From: Mangrovimicrobium sediminis
Lineage (GTDB): Bacteria > Pseudomonadota > Gammaproteobacteria > Pseudomonadales > Halieaceae
Length of the DNA stretch: 64,000 nucleotides
Direction of reading: 5' to 3'
Assembly (NCBI RefSeq): GCF_004745945.1
Contig: NZ_SRLE01000002.1
Coordinates: 1-64,000 of the forward strand
The notes below the pieces were generated by a model. The model was not told where the DNA came from and ran no database searches. It saw only the letters and a program-made list of their open reading frames with translations. Position numbers and translations under genes: made by a program. Position 1 is the first letter of the stretch; every line of letters begins with the position of its first letter. This document shows, piece after piece, positions 42,040 through 52,088 of the stretch.

Positions 42040-43326
42040 TCAGGGCGCCAGGACCAGGTGCAATTTTGACAGGCCGCGGATGATAAAGCTCGGCTCGTAG
42101 TCCAGCTCGCGCGCCCCCTGCGGCCCGTGGTGGGCCTCGTCCAGGCTGATGCGCGAGGTTTTCGCCAACAGGTGTTCGAGCAGGATGCGTACCTCGACCC
42201 GCGCCAGTGGCGCGCCGGCGCAGGTGTGCGCGCCGCGGCCGAAGGCCAGGTGTTCGCGCAGGCGCGGGCGCTGCATGTCGAATGCCTCAGGGTTTTCCCA
42301 GCGCTTCGGGTCGCGGTTGGCCGCGGCCACCGCGATCATTACCGGTGTGCCCGCGGCCACCGGCAGGCCGGCGATGCTGGTGTCGCGCACCGCCAGCCGC
42401 GCGGTCATCTTGGTCGAGCCCTCCATGCGCAGGACTTCCTCAATGAATGCCGGGATCAGCCTGGGGTCTGCGCGCAGCTCGTCCTGCAGCGCGTGGTCCT
42501 CGGCCAGCCGGCGGATCGAATTGCCCAGCAGCTTGGCGCTGGTGTCCTGGCCGGCGCCGAACAGGAAGGTCGCCAGGCGCACGATTTCCAGCGCATCCGG
42601 CGTGCTGCCGTCCGGGTAGGTGGCGTTGGACAGCTCGCTGAGGATGTCCTCGCGCGGATTCTCGCGGCGGTCCATCACGTACTGGAAGAAATAGGTGCCC
42701 ATGACCACCAGGGGGCTATTCTCGTCGAAGGACGGGGGAGCGTCCGCCTCCATGTTGCCGGGTGGCGGGGCGTTGTCGATCACCTCGCGAAAGTGCTCGC
42801 GGTCGTCGGCGGGCACGCCGAGCAGGTCGGCGATCACCAGGGTGACGAAGGGTGTGGCGACCTCGTTGATCAGTTCGCAGCCGCCTTTGGCGACCATCTC
42901 GTCGATCAACTGCGCCGAGTAGGACTGGATGAATTCCTCGTTGGCCTTCAGGCGGCTCGGAGTGAACAGCTTGTTGAGGATGGAGCGCGAGAATTTGTGC
43001 TGCTGGCCGTCGTAGGCGACCAGCAGGTCACCGCCGAGAAATTCGCCGCGGTGTGCCTCGATCTGGTCGGTGATGTTGTCGCCCTCGGGGGTGAAGGGCA
43101 GCGGTACCGCCGGCCCCTGGGGCGCATTCGCCGAGGAGAAATCCTCGGTGTTGCGCAGCACCTCCACGGACTCCTCGAAGCCGGTGACAACCACCAGGTT
43201 GCGCAGGGTGGAACGAAATACCCCGCCGCGCTCGCGGATGCTCTCGAAGTACTCGTAGGGATCCCTGAGTACCGACAGGTCGGTGAAATAATCGCGTTCT
43301 GTATCCTGTGCCTGCTGCTCCACCAC
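42040..43326 (-). CDS. Cytochrome P450
   Basis: The 428-aa product is a soluble bacterial P450. The I-helix oxygen-binding motif is FGAGQDTS (near residue 250), the ExxR motif is EEVLRMEG, and the heme loop FGRGAHTCAGAPLAR contains the ligand Cys369. The substrate is unknown; the sequence is CYP-like of the kind acting on terpenes, fatty acids or steroids. Two successive GTG codons (43326 and 43323) follow AGGAGG; the second has better spacing. It is divergent from a TetR gene, with a palindrome between them. Confidence 0.94.
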   Translation of the reverse strand: MVEQQAQDTERDYFTDLSVLRDPYEYFESIRERGGVFRSTLRNLVVVTGFEESVEVLRNTEDFSSANAPQGPAVPLPFTPEGDNITDQIEAHRGEFLGGDLLVAYDGQQHKFSRSILNKLFTPSRLKANEEFIQSYSAQLIDEMVAKGGCELINEVATPFVTLVIADLLGVPADDREHFREVIDNAPPPGNMEADAPPSFDENSPLVVMGTYFFQYVMDRRENPREDILSELSNATYPDGSTPDALEIVRLATFLFGAGQDTSAKLLGNSIRRLAEDHALQDELRADPRLIPAFIEEVLRMEGSTKMTARLAVRDTSIAGLPVAAGTPVMIAVAAANRDPKRWENPEAFDMQRPRLREHLAFGRGAHTCAGAPLARVEVRILLEHLLAKTSRISLDEAHHGPQGARELDYEPSFIIRGLSKLHLVLAP

Positions 43327-43380
43327 ATGCCTCCTGTGCGGCCGTATCCGCTGGGAGGGCCGCTGTTTTGTTTATTTTAT

Positions 43381-43395
43381 GGAACTGTAAGTTCC
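43381..43395. promoter_or_regulatory. Candidate TetR operator between P450 and tetR
   Basis: GGAACT-GTA-AGTTCC is a perfect 15-bp inverted repeat, 55 nt upstream of the P450 start and in the 281-nt divergent region. On the P450 side it abuts the A/T-rich ATAAAATAAAC, a possible -10 region, so binding could block P450 transcription. Confidence 0.6.
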
Positions 43396-43607
43396 GGAAG
43401 TGATGGGGAGAGTGACAGTATCCACGAGCCGGGTCAAGTTGTGAGGCGACCACCACCGGACACGCCTGACCACGGCCCGGCGTGCAGTTCCCGCGATTTT
43501 TGGCTAGTATGAAGTGTCGTTGTGTAAAACCGCGGTGTTCGCGGGCCGTGGGTGGCACTCACTCGTGCCCTGTGGCGTGAATACCTGCCGCCGGCCGAGG
43601 AAGACAT

Positions 43608-44186
43608 GTGGAACAGAAAGTTTCCAAGATAAGCTCCGATCCCAGGGCGCTGCGCTCGCGCGAGGCGCTGCGCCGCGCGATTCTCGCGCTGCTCGACCGC
43701 ATGCCCCTGGAGCAGATCACTATCGCCGACATTACCGGCGAGGCGGACGTCGGCAAGACCACCTTCTTTCGTCACTACGCCTCAAAGGAAGCGCTGCTCG
43801 ACGATATCGCCGACGAGCAGATCAAGCGCCTGATCGGCCTCAGCCTGCCGGTGTTCGAGGCTCACGACCTGCAAGCCGCGGCTATCGCGCTGTTCTCCTA
43901 CGTGGACGCCCATCGCCCGCTGTGGACGGCGCTGCTCACCGGCGGCGCCGCCGGCTCTATCGCCGAGGCCTACACCCGCCAGTCGCACGCGGTGGCGGCG
44001 ACCAAGCAGCCCCCGGCGGGCTGGCTGCCGGCGGATTGCGGGGTGGCGCTGGTGGTGAGCGGGACGATAGGCCTGCTGGCATGGTGGCTGGGGCAGGAAC
44101 AGCCCATTTCCATCCGCCGGGTGGCGGAGATCTACGAGAAGCTGGTAGTGGCGCCGGTGTTTGCCGCCAACCGGGCTCCCGACTGA
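43608..44186 (+). CDS. TetR-family transcriptional regulator
   Basis: The 192-aa product has an N-terminal helix-turn-helix (LRRAILALLDRMPLEQITIA, DITGEADVGKTTFFRHYASK) and a variable ligand domain with a hydrophobic region (ALVVSGTIGLLAWWLG). It starts with GTG; an overlapping ATG is out of frame. Divergence from the P450-ferredoxin pair suggests it represses them and responds to their substrate, perhaps through the palindrome at 43381-43395. Confidence 0.9.
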   Translation: MEQKVSKISSDPRALRSREALRRAILALLDRMPLEQITIADITGEADVGKTTFFRHYASKEALLDDIADEQIKRLIGLSLPVFEAHDLQAAAIALFSYVDAHRPLWTALLTGGAAGSIAEAYTRQSHAVAATKQPPAGWLPADCGVALVVSGTIGLLAWWLGQEQPISIRRVAEIYEKLVVAPVFAANRAPD

Positions 44187-44212
44187 GTCGCTACCCAGCC
44201 CCGGGGCGCGGT

Positions 44213-45097
44213 TCAGGCCCCCAGTCGCTGCACATCCACCGCCACGTCCAGGGCGTGGCCGGCACCGCCACCCAGCACCGAACCCTTGAGCGGCGTGATA
44301 TCCGAGTAGTCCCGGCCCCAGGCGGTGGTGATGTGTTGCTCCATCGCCATCAGGTTGTTGGTCGGGTCGAAGTCGGCCCAGCCCTCGGTCGGCGAGTACA
44401 CGGAGAACCAGGCGTGGCTGGCGTCGGCGCCCTCCAGCTTGGTCTGGCCGGGCGGCGGCAGGGTCTCCAGGTAGCCGCTGACATAGCGCGCCGGGTAGCC
44501 CAGCGAGCGCAGGCAGCCTATCGCCAGGTGGGCGAAGTCCTGGCAGACGCCGGCGCGCAATTCCAGCACTTCCTCGAGCGGCGTGGTCACCTCCGTGGAG
44601 CGCGGATCGAAGGTGAACTCGCTGTAGATCTTGTGGGTGAGTTCGCGCACGCAGGAAAAGAACGGCCGGTCGTCGACAAAGCAGTCGCTGGCGTAGTCCG
44701 CCAGGGTCTGGCTGCGCACGACCTTGGGCGAGTCGAGCAGGAATTCCCGGGCGCGGATGTTCTCCTCCGGCTCCAGGTTGTACAGCAGGCTGCGCACTTC
44801 AGCGCAGGTGGCGCCGAAGTCCAGCGCCAGGCTCTGCCGCTGGGCGAAGATCTCCACCTCGCTCTCGGCGACCACCTCCAGGTAGCGGTGCGGGAACTGT
44901 ACGGTGAAATGGTAGGCGTGGTTGCCAAAGTAGTCGGTGCGGTCCGCGCCCTGGGCGGGCAGCGGGTCGACGCTGATGCTCGCCCGCTCGCAGCGCTGGT
45001 AGAAAGTGTTGCGCGGCAGCAGGTGGGTCACGCTGTAGCACTGGCTGACAAGGCCCTGGTACTCGTAGCGGGTGCGGTGGCGGATGCGGTATTTCAC
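44213..45097 (-). CDS. Transglutaminase-like protein (cluster gene 5)
   Basis: The 294-aa product starts with GTG, overlapping the previous stop as GTGA, and begins KYRIRHRTRYEYQGLVSQCY, the N-terminal domain typical of these bacterial transglutaminases. The catalytic triad is visible as Cys in ELRAGVCQDFAH, His in DASHAWFSVY and Asp in WADFDPTNN. Such proteins act on peptide bonds or amide groups with ATP-grasp ligases. It is the last gene of the five-gene operon. Confidence 0.92.
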   Translation of the reverse strand: MKYRIRHRTRYEYQGLVSQCYSVTHLLPRNTFYQRCERASISVDPLPAQGADRTDYFGNHAYHFTVQFPHRYLEVVAESEVEIFAQRQSLALDFGATCAEVRSLLYNLEPEENIRAREFLLDSPKVVRSQTLADYASDCFVDDRPFFSCVRELTHKIYSEFTFDPRSTEVTTPLEEVLELRAGVCQDFAHLAIGCLRSLGYPARYVSGYLETLPPPGQTKLEGADASHAWFSVYSPTEGWADFDPTNNLMAMEQHITTAWGRDYSDITPLKGSVLGGGAGHALDVAVDVQRLGA

Positions 45098-47655
45098 GGC
45101 TCGTCCCTCCGCTCCGACAGGGTCATCGGCTGCGGGCCGCCGGTGTGTTCGAAGTACGTGTCGGTGACCACGCCGGCGATATCGCTGACCAGGCGCTGGA
45201 TGCGCGCCAGCAGCTGGTCGAGCCCGCCGCGCAGGAATTCGTCGTCCTGCGTGGCCGCAAGCTTGGGCAGGTCCGCCAGGGTCAGCTGGGAGACGGCCTC
45301 CAGGTGCAGGCGCTGCTCCGGGGTAAGGCGCGTATCCTGGCGGTCCGCCGGCAGGCTGGCGAGGTGTTCGCGCAGGCGCTCGAACTGGAAGGCCAGCGAG
45401 CGCGGGTTGGCCGGTTCCAGCAGCAGCAGGTCCAGCGCGTCGTCGATGTTGACGTTGCGCTGGTAGCGGCGGCGATAGGTCATCAGCGCCTCGGCGCTGA
45501 CCAGGACGGTCTCCAGCAGCAGCGATTCGGCTTCGCCGCTCACCTTGGGCACCAGCAGCGAGCGCAGCAGTGAGATAGTCAGCAGGCAGCGCTCGACGCG
45601 CCGGCCCATGTCGAGGAAGTGCCAGCCCTGGCCGCGCACCATGGATTCCTGGGACAGGCCGGCCAGGGCCAGCAGGGTCGAGACCAGCCGGTCCAGGGCC
45701 TCCTCCGGCGCGGAACTGTAGTCGCGCTGCAGCAGCTCGGGCAGCTGTGCCATCTCGTCGCGCAGGTCGTTGAGGATGCGCTGGGTGTCCGCCGACATGA
45801 ACTCCTTCACCTGGTCCACGGCGCGCAGCAGGGCGTGCAGCGAGTAGGTGATGCTGCCCGGCCGGTCGGCGTCGATGATCACCGACAGCAGCTCCGGAAT
45901 CGGTGCCTCGGTATTGGCCTTTTTCGCCATGAAGCCCGGGTAGGTGCCGGTGAGGTGGGTGACCGAGCGCAGCAGCAGGGGGCGGCTGTCCGGGTCGATC
46001 GAGTGCTCGCCCTTGAGGCAGCTGAGCACCGTGCGCATCAGGCGCAGGGAGGCCTCCGCGCGCTCCGTGTAGCGGCCCACCCAGAACAGGTTGTCGACCA
46101 CGCGACTGGGCAGTTCCATGCCCGCCCAGCCGGTGCCGGCGGCGCGCGGCTCGGCGCCGGCGTCCAGTTCGGTGCGCTTCTCCGGCTCCGAGGCGAGGAT
46201 CCAGGTGTCCTTGCTCAGCGAACCGAGGCGGTTGGAGATCTCGAACGCGCCGGACTGGGCACCGACCCGGGTCAGCCCGCCGGGCATGACCACGTAGGAG
46301 GATTCCCCGGCCACCGCGAAGCTGCGCAGCACCAGTGGCAGGTCGGCGTTCTCGCCGGCCTGGCCGTCCCACACCGGCGACAGCGACGGGTTGAGGCGTT
46401 CCTGGGCAGCGTAACGCAGCGGATGTTCGCTGATCTGCGCGGCCAGGGCAGTGCGCTGGGCGGGGTTCAGCGTGGCGCCGTCGACGATGCGCGAGTCGGG
46501 TCCGCGCGAGGTGGTCTTGACGATCAACGTGTCGAGGTTGCGCAGGGTGTAGTCGAGGTCGGCCGGGTCGCCGCACCACCAGCAGCGGGCGGAGGGCAGG
46601 CGCAGGTCGCGACCGAAGAAATACTGCGCCGCCGCCGGCAGGTAGCGCGGCAAGCCGCGGTTTTCCAGCACCCCGGAGCCGAGCGGGTTGACCACGGTCA
46701 CGTTGCCCATGCGCGCGGTCTCCAGCAGGCCGGGCACGCCGAGCTGGGATTCGCTGAGCAGCTCCACCGGGTCGCAGTAGACGTCGTCGACCCGGCGCAG
46801 GATGACATCGATGCGCGACAGGCCGTCCAGGGTCTTCAGCCACACGTAACCGTCGCGCACGGTGAGGTCGCGGCCCTGTACCAGCGGGTAGCCGAGGTAG
46901 TTTGCCAGGAACACGTGCTCGAAGTAGGTCTCGTTGTAGGCGCCGGGGGTGAGCACCGCCACCCGCGCCACCTCGCCGTTGGGGTTCAGCTCGCTGAGCT
47001 TGAGGCGCAGGTTGTTGAAGTACAGCGACAGCCGGTGCACGTGGCTGTCGCGGAACAGGCTCGGGAACACCCGGCTCATGGCCATGCGGTTGACCAGCGC
47101 GTAGCCGGTACCGCTGGGGGTCTGGGAGCGGTCCGACATGACCCGCAGCGCGCCGTCCGGGCCGCGCACGATATCCGTGGCGTACTGGATCAGCTGCTGT
47201 TCGCCGGGCAGCGCCAGGCCCTGGCACTCGCGCAGGAAGCCGTCGTGGCTGAACAGCAGCTCGGGCGGGATGATGCCGTGCTTGAGCAGGTTGCGCGGCC
47301 CGTACAGGTCGCGCAGGATCAGGTCGAACAGCTCGGCGCGCTCGCGCACGCCGGACTCGATATCGTTCCACTCGTCGCTGGAGAGCAGGAAGGGGACCGG
47401 GTCCAGCCCCCAGGGGCGCGCGGTCAGCCCGGCGCTGTAGTCGTTGTAGGTGGCGCCGTCGTCGCGCAGGATGCGGTCCAGGGTCTGCTGGCGCAGGCGC
47501 AGCTCGTCCGGCCCCAGCTCCTTGAAGCTGTCCAGCAGGTATTGCCAGTGCTCGCGCACGCCGCCATCGGCCTGGAAGGCCTCATGGAAGGCGTCGGCGG
47601 GTGCGGAGACCGCCGCTGCTGCGCGTGTCTGGTCCTGGGTGGGCATCGTTACCAC
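45094..47655 (-). CDS. Fused circularly permuted ATP-grasp / alpha-E protein (cluster gene 4)
   Basis: In the 853-aa product, residues to about 480 are a circularly permuted ATP-grasp domain (RVAVLTPGAYNETYFEHVFL, GDLTV-like loops, YVVMPGGLTRVGAQSG). From about 515 it is an alpha-E domain (LPSRVVDNLFWVGRYTERAE, MVRGQGWHFLDMGRRVERCL). Separate genes for both domains occur upstream in the same operon, so the system is present twice, once split and once fused. In-frame ATGs at 47655 and 47646 are both possible starts. The role, peptide ligation by an amidoligase, is inferred from the family. Confidence 0.92.
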   Translation of the reverse strand: MVTMPTQDQTRAAAAVSAPADAFHEAFQADGGVREHWQYLLDSFKELGPDELRLRQQTLDRILRDDGATYNDYSAGLTARPWGLDPVPFLLSSDEWNDIESGVRERAELFDLILRDLYGPRNLLKHGIIPPELLFSHDGFLRECQGLALPGEQQLIQYATDIVRGPDGALRVMSDRSQTPSGTGYALVNRMAMSRVFPSLFRDSHVHRLSLYFNNLRLKLSELNPNGEVARVAVLTPGAYNETYFEHVFLANYLGYPLVQGRDLTVRDGYVWLKTLDGLSRIDVILRRVDDVYCDPVELLSESQLGVPGLLETARMGNVTVVNPLGSGVLENRGLPRYLPAAAQYFFGRDLRLPSARCWWCGDPADLDYTLRNLDTLIVKTTSRGPDSRIVDGATLNPAQRTALAAQISEHPLRYAAQERLNPSLSPVWDGQAGENADLPLVLRSFAVAGESSYVVMPGGLTRVGAQSGAFEISNRLGSLSKDTWILASEPEKRTELDAGAEPRAAGTGWAGMELPSRVVDNLFWVGRYTERAEASLRLMRTVLSCLKGEHSIDPDSRPLLLRSVTHLTGTYPGFMAKKANTEAPIPELLSVIIDADRPGSITYSLHALLRAVDQVKEFMSADTQRILNDLRDEMAQLPELLQRDYSSAPEEALDRLVSTLLALAGLSQESMVRGQGWHFLDMGRRVERCLLTISLLRSLLVPKVSGEAESLLLETVLVSAEALMTYRRRYQRNVNIDDALDLLLLEPANPRSLAFQFERLREHLASLPADRQDTRLTPEQRLHLEAVSQLTLADLPKLAATQDDEFLRGGLDQLLARIQRLVSDIAGVVTDTYFEHTGGPQPMTLSERRDEP

Positions 47656-47780
47656 TGAAAACGTTGTTCGGAACTCTCAATTATTGCCCAAATGCGGGAT
47701 TCAGGCTATCCGGACTCCCCGGCCATGCGGGGCGAGGGGAGCCCCGCGCCGCGGTCGCAGCGCGGGCGTGCCGGTCGGGG

Positions 47781-50700
47781 TCAGCGTCCCGGCCGGCGCA
47801 GGTCCAGCGTGTGCGGGTATTCGCCCGCCGGCTCTTCCGGCGGCGGCGCCATCGGCCGCGGCGGCTGCTGGTTGGGGAAGAACTCGCGGATGCTGTCGAA
47901 CTCGCCCAGCGGCGGGAACAGGTTGGGCGTGTGGCCGTGGTCCCAGAAGCGGTTGACGCGCCGCGACTCCGCCTCGAAGGCGTTGACCGGGAAGGTCTCG
48001 TAGCTGCGCCCACCCGGGTGGGAGACGTGGTAGGTGCAGCCGCCGATGGAGCGTCCGTTCCAGGTGTCGATGAGGTCGAACACCAGCGGTGCGTGTACGC
48101 CGATCATCGGGTGCAGGGCCGAGGGCGGCTGCCAGGCGCGGTAGCGCACCGCGGCCACGTACTCGCCGTGGGTGCCGGTCTCGCGCAGGGGTACGCGGCG
48201 GCCGTTGCAGGCCAGCACGTAGCGGCCCGGGGTGAGTCCGGAGAGCTTCACCTGCAGGCGCTCCACCGAGGAGTCCACGTAGCGCGAGGTGCCGAAGCTG
48301 CTGACTTCCTCGCCCAGCACGTGCCAGGGCTCGATCGCCCAGCGCAGCTCCAGGTTGATGTCGCCGATGTTCATGTTGCCGTAGTGCGGGAAGCGGAACT
48401 CCTCGAAAGCCGCCAGCCACTCCAGCTGGAAGGGGAAGCCGTGCTCGTTGAGGTCGTCGATGACATCCTTCACGTCGGTCCACACGTAGTGCGGCATCAT
48501 GAAGCGGTCGTGCAGCAGGGTGCCCCAGCGCACCAGCTTGTGGTTGTAGGGGTTCTTCCAGAAGCGCGCCACCAGGCAGCGCAGCAGCAGTACCTGAACC
48601 AGCGCCATGTGCGAGTGCGGCGGCATCTCGAAGCCGCGGAACTCGAGCAGGCCGAGGCGTCCCGTCGGCCCGCTGGGGGAGTACAGCTTGTCGATACAGA
48701 ACTCGGAGCGGTGGGTGTTGCCGGTAATGTCGATGAGCAGGTTGCGCATCAGCCGGTCCACCAGCCAGGGCTGCATGACCTCGCCCGGGGGGATCTGGCT
48801 GAAGGCGATCTCCAGCTCGTAGAGCATCTCCGAGCGGCCTTCGTCGACCCGCGGCGCCTGGCTGGTCGGGCCCAGGAACAGGCCGGAGAACAGGTAGGAC
48901 AGGCCCGGGTGGTGCTGCCAGTAGGTGACCAGGCTCTGCAACAGGTCCGGCCGGCGCAGCAGCGGGCTGTCCTCCGGTCGCGCCGCGCCGAGCGTCACGT
49001 GGTTGCCGCCGCCGGTGCCCGAATGGCGGCCGTCGAGCATGAATTTTTCCGTGCCCAGGCGCGACTGGCGAGCCTCTTCGTAGAGCGCGGTGGTGTTGTC
49101 CACCAGCTCCGCCCAGCTGGTAGCCGGGTGGATGTTGACCTCGATGACGCCGGGGTCGGGGGTGACCAGCAGGCGCTGCAGGCGCGGGTCGCGCGGCGGT
49201 TCATAGCCCTCGATCACCAGCGGCAGGCTGAGGTCGCGGGCGGTGCGTTCCATGGCGTGGACCAGGTCCACGTAGTGTTCCAGGTACTGCAGCGGCGGCA
49301 GGAAGACGTGCAGTTTACCGTCGCGCGGTTCCACGCAGAGCACGGTGCGCACCACGTCGCCGGGGTAGCCGCCGTCGTCTTCCGTCGCACTGCCCGGTGC
49401 CGGTTGCGGCTGGATGGGCTGCGCCACCGACGCCTTGTCATCGGCGGGCGGCAGCGGCCCGCGCGGGTCGAAGCTGTCGCGCTCGGGTTTTATCGCATCG
49501 CGCTTGCTCTGCGGTTGCTGCAGGGCGTCCAGCGGCAGGCGCAGGCCCATCGGCGAGTCACCCGGCGCCAGGTTGACGCGCTCGGCGCGCAGCTGCCACG
49601 GGCCGCTGCGCCACGGGCCTCCCGGCTCGCGCTCCAGCGGCAGCAGGTAGCCGGTAGGGGTGTTCAGGCCGCGGCTGAGCAGCTTGGCCAGGCGCCGGCG
49701 CTCGGCGTCGTCCTTGATGTCCGCCTTGGTCGGGTCGAGGTTGTCGGGAAGGTTCTGCTCCTTCCACATGTAGTAAAGAGCATCCTCGTAGGCGGGGAGA
49801 ATGTACGAGGTGCTGATGCCCAGGGCCTCAGTCAGCCAGTACATGAAGCTGCCCGCTTCGGACAGGCCGTGGCCGTAGTCGCGGTCGACCCGCGCCAGCA
49901 GCGCCGGGTCCTCCCACAGGGTTTCGCCGTCGGTGCGCCAGAAGCAGCCCAGCGCCCAGCGCGGGGTCGGCTCGCCCGGGTACCACTTGCCCTGGCCGTA
50001 GTGCAGCAGGCCGCCGGGGGCGAAGCGGTCGCGCAGGCGGATGATCAGGTCCTTGGCCAGCTTGATCTTGTGCTCGCCCAGCGCAGCGATATTCCACTGC
50101 GCGGAGTCCATGTCGTCGATGGAGACGAAGGTCGGCTCGCCGCCCATGGTCAGGCGCACGTCGCCGGCCTCGAGCTCCGCGTCCACCGCCTCGCCCAGGG
50201 CCTGGATGGCCAACCACTCGGCCTCGCTGTAGGGCTTGGTGACCCGCGGGTCCTCGTGGATGCGCTCGACCTCGTTGAGGAAGCTGAACTCGACCTCACA
50301 CTGGCTCGTAGCGCCGGTGATCGGCGCCGCGGAAATCGGGCTGGGGGTGCAGGCCAGGGGGATGTGGCTCTCGCCGGCGAACAGTCCCGAGGTCGGGTCC
50401 AGGCCGACCCAGCCGGCGCCGGGCAGGAACACCTCGCACCAGGCGTGCAGGTCGGTGAAGTCGGCCTCCGGGCCGGAGGGACCCTCCAGGGATTTCTGGT
50501 CCGGCGCCAGCTGCACCAGGTAGCCGGAGCAGAAGCGCGCGGCGAGACCCAGGTGGCGCAGGATCTGCACCATCAGCCAGCCGGAGTCGCGGCAGGAGCC
50601 GCGCTTGATCTCCAGCGTCTCCTCGCAGGTCTGTACACCCGGCTCCATGCGCACGTTGTAGTCGATATCCTGTTCCAGGCGCTGGTTGAGCGCCACAAGG

Positions 50701-51131
50701 AAGTCGATGATCGGCATCTTGTCGCGCTTGACGCCGGCCATCCAGGCCTTGAGCAGCGGGCCGTCCTCGACGATCTCCAGGTAGGGGCCGAGTTCCTTGA
50801 CCAGGTGCGCATCGTAGGTGAACGGGTAGTGCTCGGCGTACTCCTCGACGAAGAAGTCGAAGGGGTTGATCACCGTCATGTCGGTAATCAGCTCGACCTC
50901 CACCGACAGGTGGTCCTCTTTTTCCGGGAACACCAGGCGTGCAAGGAAGTTACCGAACGGGTCCTGCTGCCAGTTGATGAAGTGGTTTTCCGGCTTCACC
51001 TTCAGCGAGTAGCTGTAGATGCGGTTGCGGCAATGGGGCGCCGGGCGCAGCCGCAGCACGTGCGGCGCGATGTTCACATGGCGGTCGAACTTGTAGTACG
51101 TATTGTGCCGTACGGCGACACGGATGCTCAT
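47781..51131 (-). CDS. Large transglutaminase-family protein with DUF2126 (cluster gene 3)
   Basis: The 1116-aa product begins MSIRVAVRHNTYYKFDRHVN. The N-terminal 300 residues are a transglutaminase core with Cys in IKRGSCRDSGW, His in DLHAWCEVFL and Asp in VGLDPTSG. The remaining 800 residues form the DUF2126 region (RLTMGGEPTFVSIDDMD, FMLDGRHSGTGGGNHVTLG, LLEFRGFEMPPHSHM). This two-part layout is standard for the Anbu-associated cluster. It lies 16 nt after the alpha-E gene and 125 nt before the fused gene. Confidence 0.94.
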   Translation of the reverse strand: MSIRVAVRHNTYYKFDRHVNIAPHVLRLRPAPHCRNRIYSYSLKVKPENHFINWQQDPFGNFLARLVFPEKEDHLSVEVELITDMTVINPFDFFVEEYAEHYPFTYDAHLVKELGPYLEIVEDGPLLKAWMAGVKRDKMPIIDFLVALNQRLEQDIDYNVRMEPGVQTCEETLEIKRGSCRDSGWLMVQILRHLGLAARFCSGYLVQLAPDQKSLEGPSGPEADFTDLHAWCEVFLPGAGWVGLDPTSGLFAGESHIPLACTPSPISAAPITGATSQCEVEFSFLNEVERIHEDPRVTKPYSEAEWLAIQALGEAVDAELEAGDVRLTMGGEPTFVSIDDMDSAQWNIAALGEHKIKLAKDLIIRLRDRFAPGGLLHYGQGKWYPGEPTPRWALGCFWRTDGETLWEDPALLARVDRDYGHGLSEAGSFMYWLTEALGISTSYILPAYEDALYYMWKEQNLPDNLDPTKADIKDDAERRRLAKLLSRGLNTPTGYLLPLEREPGGPWRSGPWQLRAERVNLAPGDSPMGLRLPLDALQQPQSKRDAIKPERDSFDPRGPLPPADDKASVAQPIQPQPAPGSATEDDGGYPGDVVRTVLCVEPRDGKLHVFLPPLQYLEHYVDLVHAMERTARDLSLPLVIEGYEPPRDPRLQRLLVTPDPGVIEVNIHPATSWAELVDNTTALYEEARQSRLGTEKFMLDGRHSGTGGGNHVTLGAARPEDSPLLRRPDLLQSLVTYWQHHPGLSYLFSGLFLGPTSQAPRVDEGRSEMLYELEIAFSQIPPGEVMQPWLVDRLMRNLLIDITGNTHRSEFCIDKLYSPSGPTGRLGLLEFRGFEMPPHSHMALVQVLLLRCLVARFWKNPYNHKLVRWGTLLHDRFMMPHYVWTDVKDVIDDLNEHGFPFQLEWLAAFEEFRFPHYGNMNIGDINLELRWAIEPWHVLGEEVSSFGTSRYVDSSVERLQVKLSGLTPGRYVLACNGRRVPLRETGTHGEYVAAVRYRAWQPPSALHPMIGVHAPLVFDLIDTWNGRSIGGCTYHVSHPGGRSYETFPVNAFEAESRRVNRFWDHGHTPNLFPPLGEFDSIREFFPNQQPPRPMAPPPEEPAGEYPHTLDLRRPGR

Positions 51132-51146
51132 GGCGATCTCCGGAGT

Positions 51147-52088
51147 TTACGGCTCCTGGCGCGGCAAAAACCAGGTTTCGGCGACGCTGTCCGACAGCGC
51201 ATTGATGTCCAGCTGGATGCGGTCGATGAAGCGGTGCAGTTCTTCCCAGGAGACGTTCTCCGGGTTGAGCCGCGACAATCGGCGCCGGGCGCGTTCCAGC
51301 TCTTTCAGGGCGGGTTTGTGGTGGCTCAGCTGCGACAGCTCCGCGCGCAGGCCGTTGAGGCAGAACGACAGCGAGCGCGGCAGGGTGGCTTCCTTGAACA
51401 GGAAGTCCACCACCGGCGCGGCCTCGGGGATCGGGCCCACCTTGCGCCGGTAGGCGCTCATCGCCGACAGGCTCTGCAGCAGCGAGCTCCACACCAGCGG
51501 GTCGATGGTCGGGTTGTGGCGATCCTGCTGCATCAGGGCGCCGGCGCCGACGTCGATGATGCGCGTGGTCATGTCCGCGCGCTCGACCATGTGGCCCAGG
51601 GCCATGAAGCGGTAGGTGTCGTCGCGGGTCATGGTGGTGATGACCAGCCCGCTGATCACCTGGCAGCGGCTGATGACCTGGTCCAGGAACTGGTGCCGGT
51701 GGCGGCGGCCGACGGATTTCTCCGCCGTCTCCTGGGCGTACAGGTACAGTTCGTTGACGTGCTCCCAGACCTCCGCCGGCAGCACGTCGCGGGTGGTGCG
51801 CACGTTCTCCCGGGCCGACTTGATCGACTGGCGGATGCTGCCGAAGTTGTCCTCGTCGGTGATGACGAAGCTGAGCACGTTCTGCTCGTTGTAGGCGCGG
51901 TAGCTCTGCTCGAACACCGGCTGGCCGTCGAGGATGCGCACCAGCGCGTCCCAGCCCAGCTCGGTGCCCATGGGGATGTCCAGCACCAGGTGGGTGTAGG
52001 CCTGGGTGACGCGGGCGGTGTCCTCGGCGCGCTCGAGGTAGCGCGCCATCCAGTACAGGCGCTCGGCGACGCGGGAGAGAAGTCTCAT
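51147..52088 (-). CDS. Alpha-E domain protein (cluster gene 2)
   Basis: The 313-aa helical protein starts MRLLSRVAERLYWMARYLER, the alpha-E signature. Further helices carry YLYAQETAEKSVGRRHRHQF and FMALGHMVERADMTTRIIDV. Alpha-E proteins accompany circularly permuted ATP-grasp ligases; their biochemical role is unproved. The ATG overlaps the stop of the ATP-grasp gene by 4 nt. Confidence 0.93.
   Translation of the reverse strand: MRLLSRVAERLYWMARYLERAEDTARVTQAYTHLVLDIPMGTELGWDALVRILDGQPVFEQSYRAYNEQNVLSFVITDEDNFGSIRQSIKSARENVRTTRDVLPAEVWEHVNELYLYAQETAEKSVGRRHRHQFLDQVISRCQVISGLVITTMTRDDTYRFMALGHMVERADMTTRIIDVGAGALMQQDRHNPTIDPLVWSSLLQSLSAMSAYRRKVGPIPEAAPVVDFLFKEATLPRSLSFCLNGLRAELSQLSHHKPALKELERARRRLSRLNPENVSWEELHRFIDRIQLDINALSDSVAETWFLPRQEP

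Noticed and set aside
44213-47371. A 1052-codon minus-strand frame ending in the transglutaminase
   Set aside because: Upstream of 45097 it is out of frame with the fused ATP-grasp/alpha-E gene. Only the last 294 codons are real.
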